IMG/VR virus record: IMGVR_UViG_3300044953_000426 | Location: 1-64,000 of that record | Reading direction: 5' to 3' (one strand) | Length of the DNA: 64,000 nucleotides | Origin: a virus | Part shown: positions 16,805-25,243 of the stretch, piece by piece | How positions within the stretch are numbered: the first letter of the stretch is position 1 | How the letters are laid out: the number at the start of each line of letters is the position of its first letter | Program-made: the position numbers and the translations under genes | Notes under the pieces: model-generated | The model's database searches: none | What the model saw: the letters and a program-made list of their open reading frames with translations, nothing else | Told to the model about the DNA's origin: nothing

Positions 16805-17651
16805 TTACTCTTTTAATTTCTTCAGCTAATTGCTGATATTGAAGTAATGTTACTAAATGTTCATCTTTCACAGATGACTTGTTAGAAATTGGTTTTATCA
16901 ATGTTATAACTTCGTTTAACTTGATTTCAGTTGTCTTATCATCAACTTGTTTAACTAAGTTACTTAATTCAATTTTAACTTTATTAAGGTTCTCATTAAT
17001 ATAAACTTTAAGGTGTTCAGGGTTGGATATATTATTAATAAATTCTTTAAGTACAGCTTTTTGACGCTCACTTAATGTTGAATATTTATTGTTAAATTTA
17101 TCAATTAACATTCTATAAGCTAAGATACGTACATTCTTGTCTTCTTTAGCTAATACTTGCTCAACATCTAATTCTTTATTTTCAACTAATTGTTTTTTAG
17201 TGATATGTTCCATTAAAGTAAGTTTATTAAGTACTAATTGTTTAGGCTCAACAAACTTGTTTTCCATAGCTGATTCAAATAATGTATAAGCAGCTGCTAA
17301 TGGTTTGTAGTTATTAACTTTAGCTTTGAAAAAACTTTCAAGATTATAATGTTTCTTAACCTCTTTGATTAAGTTATATTTTTCCTTAAGTAATGTTTCT
17401 TTATTTAATTTTTTAGCTAAATCAACTGTTGTATTCACTAAAGCCTCAGCTTTACCTTCAGATAAACGTGGAGCTGTTAAAATAGTATGATAAAGTTTGT
17501 GTTCTTTAGCAATTTCACTGTTATGGAAGTATTTTTTTACAATTCTAACTGCTTTAGAATCAGTATTTGCTAATGTGTCTGATGCTATTTGACGCACTAA
17601 TAGCTCAAATAATACACCAGTGTTACGAAATTTATTATGTTTAATACGCAT
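16797..17651 (-). CDS. Conserved T4-like head-module protein, unknown function
   Basis: A 284-residue, mostly helical Lys-rich protein starting MRIKHNKFRNTGVLFELLVR. I recall this N-terminal pattern from proteins next to portal genes of marine T4-like phages, where function is unknown; that recollection was not checked. No membrane segment, signal or cysteine cluster is visible. The gene follows the portal by about 36 bases and overlaps the next core gene. A role in prohead core assembly or at the portal vertex is plausible but not shown. Confidence 0.65.
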   Translation of the reverse strand: MRIKHNKFRNTGVLFELLVRQIASDTLANTDSKAVRIVKKYFHNSEIAKEHKLYHTILTAPRLSEGKAEALVNTTVDLAKKLNKETLLKEKYNLIKEVKKHYNLESFFKAKVNNYKPLAAAYTLFESAMENKFVEPKQLVLNKLTLMEHITKKQLVENKELDVEQVLAKEDKNVRILAYRMLIDKFNNKYSTLSERQKAVLKEFINNISNPEHLKVYINENLNKVKIELSNLVKQVDDKTTEIKLNEVITLIKPISNKSSVKDEHLVTLLQYQQLAEEIKRVNG

Positions 17652-17673
17652 AATTTAGTATAATGATACTATT

Positions 17674-17682
17674 TATAAATAT
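17674..17682 (-). promoter_or_regulatory. ATATTTATA boundary motif after the portal gene
   Basis: Exact sense-strand copy, 22 bases before the ATG at 17651 in the short gap after the portal stop. Confidence 0.33.
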
Positions 17683-17687
17683 GTGTA

Positions 17688-19577
17688 TTATTTAATTTCG
17701 TCACGGATATTATTTTCATCCAATAAATTAGTTTCAAATAAATTTGTACGACGATTTACTGGGATCCTATCAAACATTCCTTTATTTTTAAGATATGTTT
17801 CTAAAGCAAGTGGTGACCCACCTTTCCATTGAGTTTTAGCTAATGTGTCTTCTTGATCTACACCAGCTGTGCTGTATGTTTTAGCACCAATTCTATCTTT
17901 ACCAAATGGATTATCTTGACGATTAATATTTGAGGCTGAAGCTTTAGGGCGACCAACTAAATGTACAGGTTCATTTGGATTTTTTTCATTATATCCAGTT
18001 GGTACAGCGCCATCACCTCTACCCTTACCATAAGCAGTAGCTAATTGAGATGGTGTACCATATACTTGACCTGATTCATCTGGATCATTACCTTCACTTT
18101 CAATTTGAGTTAATCTAAACTTACGTTTCTTATCTTCAATAATTAAATCACGATATTCATCATATTGATCCTCACTGAAATGGAATAAGTTATCATAGAT
18201 CCATTCAGTTGGTAATAAGCTATTATCCATAATGGTACCAGCTAATTCAACTTTTTCCTTCATTAAGTTAACACGCTCTTGATCATAAATGATAGAAGGT
18301 GTAGTTAATGATAAATCAAAGTTAGTTAAATTTTCACCATCATATCCCTGGCTATATAAGTGTACTAGGGCAATTTTAGTTAACTCTGATAATAATATTC
18401 TTTGAATACGTTCTACTGTACGAGCAAATCTAATATCTTCAGCTGCTAATGTAGCTTTACCAGTTAAATCTTTCTCATAACCCATGAATGCTTTAGGAAT
18501 CTTAAGAGCAGCAAATAATTTGTCTCTTAAGTAAGCAACGTCTTCAATACCATTGTATTCTAAACCTTTAGCTGATTCAATACGAGTAGTCTGATCATTT
18601 CCTCTTACTGGTATGTAAAAGTCTTCCATCATATTCATCATATTGAATTTCAAGTTATATTGACCTGTTTGAGGATCAACATAAGGTACTTTCTTAAGTT
18701 TTTGAACTGTTTTTTGCATAAATGCTTCTACCTCATTTGGAGGAATAGCACCTACATTCATATAGAAAATACGTTTCTCAGGAGCGCGAACAATACGATG
18801 AATTAACATCGCATCTTCCATTAATACCATTTGTTTGAAAATTTTACGACCTGGCTCTAAATAGCTTCTACCATAGGGTAAATAATTAACATCACTTATT
18901 AATCTAAAGTGAGCCATTTCATAGTTTTCAAAGTGAATATCTGATGCTGAAGTACCTAAAGCGTATTGTGTTTGAGGAGCTGTAATACCAGATACTGATG
19001 TTGGGTCATATTTAAATCTTACATAAGTAGGATTTTGTGGGTTAGTACCTTCTTCTCTAATAATTGAGTAAGCTGAGAATGGTATGACATTATATATACC
19101 AAATTTCTCAGCTATTTCTAATTTAAGATAAAAGTCACCATACTTACACATATTACGAGCCCAACTCCATAAATTAAATTCAATATTTAATACATCATAA
19201 AATAGATTGTATAATATTTTTTGAATATTTTCATCACTAGAACGAATATGGAGCATTTCACCATGCTCATTTTTCAAAGTACATTCATCAGCTATAATAT
19301 CAAGTGCTGAGGCTACAATAGCATCAGTGTCCATTGATTCATAATCTGTATAAAGTTGTATTCTTAATGTTTGGTAATTATAAACATTGTTAATATTGTA
19401 AATACCAGCACCAGATGTTGTGTAAATTTTAGTAAATCGGTCTACAAGTGCATTAGTTTGTAAAGTACCTAATGACTGTATTCGATCTGTATCAATTACT
19501 CTTAACTCATCACCACCTATATTACGAATAATAACATCTGAAGAGAATAATCGTTTTAGATTGTCAAATAATCCCAT
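17688..19577 (-). CDS. Portal vertex protein, gp20-like
   Basis: A 629-residue protein with the features of T4-type portals, the twelve-subunit ring through which DNA enters the head. Recognisable segments are YTDYESMDTDAIVASALDII (residues about 76-95), WARNMCKYGDFYLKLEI, HRIVRAPEKRIFYMNVG and YLRDKLFAALKIPKAFMGYE. The C-terminal 100 residues are low-complexity and Gly/Asn-rich. It directly follows the large terminase, as in T4 apart from the tail genes found between them there. Assignment is strong. Confidence 0.9.
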   Translation of the reverse strand: MGLFDNLKRLFSSDVIIRNIGGDELRVIDTDRIQSLGTLQTNALVDRFTKIYTTSGAGIYNINNVYNYQTLRIQLYTDYESMDTDAIVASALDIIADECTLKNEHGEMLHIRSSDENIQKILYNLFYDVLNIEFNLWSWARNMCKYGDFYLKLEIAEKFGIYNVIPFSAYSIIREEGTNPQNPTYVRFKYDPTSVSGITAPQTQYALGTSASDIHFENYEMAHFRLISDVNYLPYGRSYLEPGRKIFKQMVLMEDAMLIHRIVRAPEKRIFYMNVGAIPPNEVEAFMQKTVQKLKKVPYVDPQTGQYNLKFNMMNMMEDFYIPVRGNDQTTRIESAKGLEYNGIEDVAYLRDKLFAALKIPKAFMGYEKDLTGKATLAAEDIRFARTVERIQRILLSELTKIALVHLYSQGYDGENLTNFDLSLTTPSIIYDQERVNLMKEKVELAGTIMDNSLLPTEWIYDNLFHFSEDQYDEYRDLIIEDKKRKFRLTQIESEGNDPDESGQVYGTPSQLATAYGKGRGDGAVPTGYNEKNPNEPVHLVGRPKASASNINRQDNPFGKDRIGAKTYSTAGVDQEDTLAKTQWKGGSPLALETYLKNKGMFDRIPVNRRTNLFETNLLDENNIRDEIK

Positions 19578-19594
19578 AGTATCTTAATATATGT

Positions 19595-19603
19595 TATAAA
19601 TAT
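19595..19603 (-). promoter_or_regulatory. ATATTTATA boundary motif before portal gene
   Basis: Exact sense-strand copy, 17 bases before the portal ATG, in the gap after the terminase stop. Confidence 0.33.
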
Positions 19604-19607
19604 TTAT

Positions 19608-21200
19608 TTAAACTAACCAGCTAATATCCTCCATACCACCTCTACCATCATCCATTTGCCATGGACTACTTTGTTGTGGTGAGTGAGGAGAATAAAATCC
19701 ACCTGGTCCTGTAGTATATGAAATTTTTCCTATGCCTCCAAGTGAAGCGCGTGTTAAGTCCATACCTGTTTGAGAAAATTTTAAAGCTGTGTCACGTAAA
19801 AACATACCAATACCAAAAGACATTACAAGATCATCATTGTACCCGTCATTGGCTTGTGCTTTACCATTCTTCCAAACAAATGTTCTTAACTCTTCCAATG
19901 TTCTGCGTGATTGGATAATACAGGCTCTATCTCTCATGTAAGCTTCTAACTTGGCAACCACAAGAGGTCTAGTTTTAAGTGAGTTAGTAAAACCAGGAAC
20001 TAAATTATTGTTACTTCTATTTAAGAAGTTTTCCATTGTTATGTTTGCTGTGTCTGACTTAGCTGAGTAGTACAAGTTTTGGTAACCTCTTTCTATTACA
20101 GTTTGAATTGTGTCCCATCCTATGTTTGCATTTTCAATCACTAACAAAGCATTATTCCATTCAGTGGCAATAGATACAAGCATGTGTCCATAGTCACGAG
20201 TACCAACTTGTCCTTTGTACTCTTCTACTTGTTTAGCTTCATTTATATCAATAACATGACAAGCTGAATAGTCCTTACCATCACCTCTGGCCACGTCAGC
20301 TACAACCATATATTGTTTTGTATAATCTGGAAATTCCCAACGCCATAAGTTACCATCAAAACCACCTTTTGATATAGGATCTGTTTGATATGTTTGAATA
20401 TAAAAGTTTAAAATATCAGGTTCAATAACTGTATCACCTGATGTTGTAAAGTCACAATCACACTCTTGGGCAGCGTTACGAATTCCTAAAATGGCATCTT
20501 GCTCATCTCTCCATTTTTGAGTTCGTTCTGGATGTACATTCCAAGGTAATTTTAAAGATACAAATCCATTATTACCTTCTTCACCACCAATAAATGTTTT
20601 ATGGAACCAGTTACCTGTACCATATGGAGTTGAAATAGCAATACATTGACCACCAGTGGCTAAAGTTTGTTGAGCAGAGGAAAATATCTCATCTATACCT
20701 TCAATAAAAGCAGCCTCATCTAGTAACAGTAATGATACAGCTTCAGATCTACCTGCGTCTCCAGTAGCACCAATTGCTTTAATCTGAGATCCGTTTATTA
20801 ATTTTAGACTTAATTTATTGTTTTCTGAAGTATTTATTTTAAGCCAGCTGGGTAGATTATCATAGGCAAATTTTACTTTGGTGACCATGTTTTTGGCTGT
20901 TTCCTGCTTAGTAGCTATACACAATACATTCTTATCTCTTTGAAATAACATTAACCAAAATGAGTAAGCTGATACAAGTGTTGATATACCTAACTGTCTT
21001 GATTTATTTACAACAAGATATCTGTTTTTTTTAAACTGATGTAATACACCTTCTTGAAATGGATATAAATTAAATTGAATACGACCACGCTGTGGGTGTT
21101 GAATCCAATAATATTTCTTCATGAAATAAACAGGATCAGTAGCACATTTGACATATTCCTGTTTAATAATATCTTTAATGTTTTGTTGTTGATCACTCAT
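19608..21200 (-). CDS. Terminase large subunit, gp17-like
   Basis: A 530-residue packaging motor with ATPase and nuclease domains. Walker A is SRQLGIST (residues about 67-74), Walker B is SLLLLDEAAF with the catalytic Glu near 162, and a coupling motif ISTPYGTGNW follows near 190. The nuclease domain has its first acidic motif at ADVARGDGKD (Asp near 302), a second at VIENANIGWD and a third at YNDDLVMSFG. The protein acts at the portal to translocate and cut concatemeric DNA. No small terminase gene was recognised nearby. Confidence 0.95.
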   Translation of the reverse strand: MSDQQQNIKDIIKQEYVKCATDPVYFMKKYYWIQHPQRGRIQFNLYPFQEGVLHQFKKNRYLVVNKSRQLGISTLVSAYSFWLMLFQRDKNVLCIATKQETAKNMVTKVKFAYDNLPSWLKINTSENNKLSLKLINGSQIKAIGATGDAGRSEAVSLLLLDEAAFIEGIDEIFSSAQQTLATGGQCIAISTPYGTGNWFHKTFIGGEEGNNGFVSLKLPWNVHPERTQKWRDEQDAILGIRNAAQECDCDFTTSGDTVIEPDILNFYIQTYQTDPISKGGFDGNLWRWEFPDYTKQYMVVADVARGDGKDYSACHVIDINEAKQVEEYKGQVGTRDYGHMLVSIATEWNNALLVIENANIGWDTIQTVIERGYQNLYYSAKSDTANITMENFLNRSNNNLVPGFTNSLKTRPLVVAKLEAYMRDRACIIQSRRTLEELRTFVWKNGKAQANDGYNDDLVMSFGIGMFLRDTALKFSQTGMDLTRASLGGIGKISYTTGPGGFYSPHSPQQSSPWQMDDGRGGMEDISWLV

Positions 21201-21203
21201 ATA

Positions 21204-21212
21204 TATAAATAT
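21204..21212 (-). promoter_or_regulatory. ATATTTATA motif exactly 3 bases before terminase start
   Basis: Sense ATATTTATA, then TAT, then ATG. It lies immediately after a predicted terminator hairpin, so terminase expression may begin here. Confidence 0.42.
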
Positions 21213-21246
21213 ATAAAAGAAGCCTAACCTTATTGGTTAAGCCTTA
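21213..21246 (-). terminator. Rho-independent terminator upstream of terminase
   Basis: On the sense strand an arm reading AGGCTTAACC pairs with GGTTAGGCTT (two G-U pairs) around an AATAA loop, followed by CTTTTATATA. It would end transcription of the spanin operon before the terminase gene. Confidence 0.65.
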
Positions 21247-21267
21247 GTACATGGGATTGTAAGGATC

Positions 21268-21336
21268 TTATTTACAGCGATATGGTTGATGTTTATTATG
21301 ATGTTTACATTCACCACAACAAACTTGTTGTCTCAT
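21268..21336 (-). CDS. Possible 22-residue Cys/His-rich peptide
   Basis: In the 186-base gap between the terminase and the spanin-like gene, an ATG at 21336 opens a 22-codon frame reading MRQQVCCGECKHHNKHQPYR then CK. The Cys/His spacing is zinc-finger-like. The same frame runs about 17 codons further upstream with another Cys but no ATG, so a non-standard start may extend it to about 40 residues. No ribosome binding site is visible. Real translation is uncertain. Confidence 0.3.
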   Translation of the reverse strand: MRQQVCCGECKHHNKHQPYRCK

Positions 21337-21386
21337 AGCAACATGTTGAAAACCTGGTCTGCAATTAAAAGTTGTTTTATATTGTT

Positions 21387-21782
21387 TTATTTAGTAAAAT
21401 ATAAATAGCCTAATCCACCTACAATAGCTGTACCTAACAGGCGAGTGAAGATAAGTTTAGCTTTTAATTTCTTATTATCTTTTCTTAATTGATCAACCCA
21501 TTTTTGTTGAGCATCAAATTTTAACTGTTCATTTTTAATATGATCTTCATACATCAAACCTTTTTGAACATGTCCTGATATAATATTATTTTTTAATGTT
21601 ACTTTTTTTTCTAATAATGTAACATTTTCATTACATAATTTTAATTCGGCTTTAGCACTATCACCACTAATTAAATCTTTAATAATTTGTTTAGCAACAT
21701 AAGTTGGAATGTGTACTGTGTCTTGTGTTTGAGCATTACCAAATACAGGTAACAACATCAATATGATTAAAATATATTTCAT
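21387..21782 (-). CDS. Secreted coiled-coil protein, spanin-like partner
   Basis: A 131-residue protein with a clear signal peptide: short basic start, hydrophobic core ILIILMLLPVF, then GNAQ, a cleavage context typical of Bacteroidetes. The mature part is a charged coiled coil (residues about 45-110) ending in a hydrophobic C-terminal segment (TRLLGTAIVGGLGYLYF) that could span or anchor in a membrane. It overlaps the membrane coiled-coil gene upstream as TAATG. Such pairs often act as spanins joining inner and outer membranes in the last step of lysis. No lipobox cysteine follows the signal, so it is not a classical o-spanin. Confidence 0.6.
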   Translation of the reverse strand: MKYILIILMLLPVFGNAQTQDTVHIPTYVAKQIIKDLISGDSAKAELKLCNENVTLLEKKVTLKNNIISGHVQKGLMYEDHIKNEQLKFDAQQKWVDQLRKDNKKLKAKLIFTRLLGTAIVGGLGYLYFTK

Positions 21783-22135
21783 TAGTATCCGTATTTAGCT
21801 TTAAAAAATGAGTCTACTTGAGTTGGAGTGTATTGATTTACTTGTTGTCCAACTTCATGATAATACTCTCTAATAATAGTTGTTTTTTCTTTAATATTGT
21901 CTACTTGATTATTAATCTGATTAATTTCTTCTTCATAAACAGCAATTGTACTATCAATTTGTTTTTGATATTTAATTAATTGCTTATTAACTGTTGTCAA
22001 TGAGTCAATAGTAGCCTTAATATTAGCGGGCATGCCTTGCTTAGATGTAACTAATAGAATAAATAAGTATAAAAATATAACTCCTCCTATAGCAATAAAT
22101 ATTTTTCTGATGGTTTTAGAGTTCTTCTTCACCAT
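21782..22135 (-). CDS. Membrane-anchored coiled-coil protein, i-spanin-like
   Basis: I start at the ATG at 22135 (MVKKNSKTIRK) rather than the longer frame to 22159, because the longer form overlaps the upstream gene more deeply. The 117-residue product has a basic N-terminus, one membrane segment (IFIAIGGVIFLYLFILLV) and a periplasmic coiled coil rich in Gln, Asn and Ile. This is the layout of Rz-type inner-membrane spanins. Translation of the next secreted protein is coupled to it. The function is inferred from architecture. Confidence 0.58.
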   Translation of the reverse strand: MVKKNSKTIRKIFIAIGGVIFLYLFILLVTSKQGMPANIKATIDSLTTVNKQLIKYQKQIDSTIAVYEEEINQINNQVDNIKEKTTIIREYYHEVGQQVNQYTPTQVDSFFKAKYGY

Positions 22136-23087
22136 CAATTTCAATGTCTTTATCATCAATACCTAATTTTTTAAGTTCATCTTCTTCACTATCTTTTCTT
22201 TTAGATCCAATAGCTGGAAGTTTATCTTCGCCTAATGCTTTAAGGATCATTCTCATTACTCCTTTAGTGTTAGTAGCTCCAAATTTATATTTGTCAAGAT
22301 CATTTAACACTTTAACATAAGTGTCATAATCTTCAGCTTTTAATTTTTCAATTTTATCTACAAGTTTCTTTACTAAATCAGGTAAACCAACTTTAGCTGC
22401 TTCTTTAGACTTAGCTTGAGCTGCTTTAAAGTCAGCACTTGATAAACCACCATTTTCAGCTTCTTTAATTGAACGACCTGTTTTAATTTGTGACTGAGAG
22501 TATTGTTTAATAATTTTATCAATTAAATCACTATTATCTACAAACCAATTACCCGCTTTAGATCCAGCGGCTGTTGATTTTGGTAATTTAATTTTAGCAA
22601 TGTCCTTTTCAGATGGTTCTTCTTCATCACCTTTTTCTGGTTGTGCTTTTTTACCTTTAATTTTACTTTTACCTATAAATAAATCTTCAGCATCACCACC
22701 ACTAACAAATATATCACCTTCACCTGGTTCTTCATCAGCAGCTTTTTCTGGTTTAATAGTTGTTACTTTTAATAATTGGTTACGAATATCAGGAGTAAAA
22801 GACCAGTTAACACCAGGGGCAGCATTTTTTTCAATGTCACTTTTTAATAATTCAACTTCCATTGGATCAACATTTTGATCTTTAGCTATTTTAATAAAAT
22901 AATTAACAACTTGTTGTTTACGATCTAATTTAAATTTACTAGGATTTTTAATTCTATCTTTAATTTGTGGAAAATCAGTGTTAAGTTTATATTTCTCTTT
23001 AGCAATACGTGCCATTTCCTTTACAGGAACTTTAATTTTAAGTTTTGCTTCAGTAATAAATTTTTTAAGATCAAAATTATCTGCCAT
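22116..23087 (-). CDS. Charged protein with MxDNF-type leader
   Basis: A 323-residue, Lys/Glu-rich protein starting MADNFDLKKFITE, a leader shared with the head-core gene at 15334-15960 and ending in an ITE site for the prohead protease. The rest is helical and low complexity, with acidic patches (residues about 125-160 and the C-terminal DKDIEIDGEEEL). No catalytic motif is seen. Leader and composition suggest an internal head protein encoded outside the main head cluster. A weak boundary motif, ATATTTATT, lies 17 bases before the ATG. Confidence 0.65.
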   Translation of the reverse strand: MADNFDLKKFITEAKLKIKVPVKEMARIAKEKYKLNTDFPQIKDRIKNPSKFKLDRKQQVVNYFIKIAKDQNVDPMEVELLKSDIEKNAAPGVNWSFTPDIRNQLLKVTTIKPEKAADEEPGEGDIFVSGGDAEDLFIGKSKIKGKKAQPEKGDEEEPSEKDIAKIKLPKSTAAGSKAGNWFVDNSDLIDKIIKQYSQSQIKTGRSIKEAENGGLSSADFKAAQAKSKEAAKVGLPDLVKKLVDKIEKLKAEDYDTYVKVLNDLDKYKFGATNTKGVMRMILKALGEDKLPAIGSKRKDSEEDELKKLGIDDKDIEIDGEEEL

Positions 23088-23114
23088 GTTTAATTGTTGT
23101 TGTTAATAAATATT

Positions 23115-23636
23115 TTAAAATATATTATCTAATATAGTATTTATACGACTGCCTGTAGATCCACTTAAAACTATCAGTTTTTTAGGCGGATATAGTGTTA
23201 ATAAGCGTAATATTTCTTGATTTATATCATGTCTATAGTCAAGATCTGTTTCTCTAACACCATTATCCTCCATCATAGTGCCAATAGGATTAATATAAAA
23301 TATAATGTCATATTGATCTTTTAATGTCATTGCAGCTGTTACAAAATTAGATTTATCAGATATATTAATTGATTTAGCCAACATTGTAAATGCACTCACA
23401 TCCCATATTGTTCTATCTGTTATAACATTTTCATGTAATAATTCACTAGCACGTTCAGCTAAAAATATAAGCTGACCATTAATAGTTGAATCTGTATTTA
23501 ATGGAATACCTAAATCTTTTAAGTATTTGCTACGTTCAGTTGCTAATTTATAGTCTTTAAATATATTAAGTTTAGCTAAATTTTTAACTAAAGTTGTTTT
23601 ACCAACTGACATTGTTCCACATAGTCCTATTTTCAT
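23115..23636 (-). CDS. P-loop kinase-like protein (NadR/deoxynucleotide kinase type)
   Basis: A 173-residue NTP-binding protein with Walker A GTMSVGKTTL (residues 7-16), an LATERSKYLKDLG motif after the first helix, the DRTIWDVSAFTML segment that in NadR- and thymidylate-kinase-like proteins forms the base-binding region, and DIIFYINPIG as a Walker B-like strand. Length and motif order fit phage AAA/P-loop nucleotide kinases. The substrate cannot be told from sequence. It starts three bases after a boundary motif. Confidence 0.72.
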   Translation of the reverse strand: MKIGLCGTMSVGKTTLVKNLAKLNIFKDYKLATERSKYLKDLGIPLNTDSTINGQLIFLAERASELLHENVITDRTIWDVSAFTMLAKSINISDKSNFVTAAMTLKDQYDIIFYINPIGTMMEDNGVRETDLDYRHDINQEILRLLTLYPPKKLIVLSGSTGSRINTILDNIF

Positions 23637-23639
23637 GTA

Positions 23640-23648
23640 TATAAATAT
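23640..23648 (-). promoter_or_regulatory. ATATTTATA motif exactly 3 bases before kinase start
   Basis: Sense ATATTTATA, then TAC, then the ATG of the kinase gene at 23636. Confidence 0.42.
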
Positions 23649-23651
23649 TAA

Positions 23652-23906
23652 TTAAAGACGTGTGTCATATTTTGGATCCTTAGCTGGTGGAATACCATTA
23701 GTATCACGTTTACGATCTAAAAAGTCTTCCTTACTATATTGATATCCAAATAACCAATACTCTTTTTTACCATTTGGATGTATCACAGCTGGTTCTTCCC
23801 AATTGTGTAATTTACCATTTAGATGATACATAATTGTACCATCAGATGATTTTAATCGCCTTACTCCTTCATTTTTAACCATTGTATTTCTATCATTTTT
23901 AACCAT
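23652..23906 (-). CDS. Small HxNGxxxNWxxPA protein, unknown function
   Basis: Eighty-four residues. The centre reads YHLNGKLHNWEEPAVIHPNGKKEYW then LFGYQYSKEDF, a pattern I associate with small conserved phage proteins of unknown role. The start region is duplicated: two copies of ACAATGGTTAAAAATGA lie 24 bases apart, giving two in-frame starts (Met1 and Met9), so either may be used. No membrane segment or Cys. It lies between a kinase and an oxidoreductase. Confidence 0.65.
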   Translation of the reverse strand: MVKNDRNTMVKNEGVRRLKSSDGTIMYHLNGKLHNWEEPAVIHPNGKKEYWLFGYQYSKEDFLDRKRDTNGIPPAKDPKYDTRL

Positions 23907-23935
23907 TGTGTTTCTATTTTATTAAATATAATTAA

Positions 23936-25243
23936 TTAATTGAGGTTAATTAAACTTTCAGCTACATAAATACCTTGAGCACCACTAACTGTAATACCAC
24001 GAGCACTTAATGCATCACCTACAAAGTGTACATTGTTGTATGTTGTTAATGATAAATCATGATAATTAACTAGTGGTTCAGGAGATAGGTATTTTACCTC
24101 AGGAATATACATCCCCCAATCATCACCAAATTTAAATACTTTATTCATATCATCAATAAAGTTTAAAATATAGTCAAAATAAGGTTCCATCATTTGTCTT
24201 ATCTGATGCATTTTTAATTGATCAATTTTAGTTGCTGATACTATATTACCTTCTGATGTTGTAGAGGGATTTCTAGATGGTGAATAATACAATCCAGTGC
24301 TATTGATTTGTAATTTTTGTACTACATTTCTACTCCACTTAAATGGATCTTCAATATCCTTAATTTCCATTAGGATACCAAAGTTGGTCATTTGGTTTTC
24401 AAATTCTTTTCCTTTTTTGGCATGACCATTATATGAAATATCACCATAAGTTTCTTCTACAGCAACATAAGCCGCATTGTTGTTAGTACAAAAGCTACGG
24501 AGAGATACATTATCAAATTTCTGATATAATTTGAAATCATAACTTATATCTATTAGTTTCTGGAAATATTTTTGTGGTGTTTCAAATCGAACACCAATTT
24601 GTACTGATTTAGGTTCAGTTGGTAGTTTATATTGGTCTGATAGTGATTGAGCAAAGTCAATACCTGATTTACCTACTGCAAAGATTAATTCATCATATTC
24701 AATAGTGTAATTAGCATCATGTTTTTTGTTTAAACATACTACTTGTTGATAATGGAAATTAATATTTTCTACTGGTGTGTTCCAATAAAATTTAACACCC
24801 TTATCTAACAAATATTGATACCAGTTTTTAGCAATTTCATGTAAAAAATTAGATCCAATGTGCCACACAGGAAATATTCTTAAATCAAAATATGGTTTAA
24901 TAAATTCAGGTTCCTCTTGTGGATCTGACATGAATATTTCTTCTGGTTTAGGGTGAAAACGAGTAAAATTATCTACTACTTGTTTCATCAACTCCATTGC
25001 TTTTTCTTCACCACAATATTTAGCTAGTTGACCACCAATTGCTGTGTGGTAAGTTAATTTACCATCACTCCAACCACCAGCACCAAGCATACCTGTCATT
25101 ACCTCTTCAGGTAAGCGGTTAATTGGATCATTACCTTTGTCTATGATAGTGATCAGTTCTCCAGAGTATCCATTATCTACAAGTTTAGTTGCCGCGTTGA
25201 TACCTGCTACACCTGCTCCAACAATAACAATTCTTTTATCCAT
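23936..25243 (-). CDS. FAD-dependent oxidoreductase
   Basis: A 435-residue flavoprotein of the FAD/NAD(P)-dehydrogenase type (COG2509-like). The N-terminal Rossmann motif is IVIVGAGVAGINAATKL (residues 5-21), and a second conserved region is LGAGGWSDGKLT near 53-64. The C-terminal part has the usual FAD-closing pattern (NVHFVGDALSARGITVSGAQ). The enzyme is full length and shows no broken motif. Such genes are rare in phages; possible roles are redox control or modification of RNA or cofactors, but the substrate is unknown. Its start lies 37 bases inside the preceding gene, suggesting coupled expression. Confidence 0.8.
   Translation of the reverse strand: MDKRIVIVGAGVAGINAATKLVDNGYSGELITIIDKGNDPINRLPEEVMTGMLGAGGWSDGKLTYHTAIGGQLAKYCGEEKAMELMKQVVDNFTRFHPKPEEIFMSDPQEEPEFIKPYFDLRIFPVWHIGSNFLHEIAKNWYQYLLDKGVKFYWNTPVENINFHYQQVVCLNKKHDANYTIEYDELIFAVGKSGIDFAQSLSDQYKLPTEPKSVQIGVRFETPQKYFQKLIDISYDFKLYQKFDNVSLRSFCTNNNAAYVAVEETYGDISYNGHAKKGKEFENQMTNFGILMEIKDIEDPFKWSRNVVQKLQINSTGLYYSPSRNPSTTSEGNIVSATKIDQLKMHQIRQMMEPYFDYILNFIDDMNKVFKFGDDWGMYIPEVKYLSPEPLVNYHDLSLTTYNNVHFVGDALSARGITVSGAQGIYVAESLINLN

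Noticed and set aside
21268-21400. Programmed frameshift joining the spanin-like gene to the Cys-rich frame
   Set aside because: No slippery heptamer or stimulatory structure is visible, and the needed -1 shift falls at a non-slippery AAATAA context.
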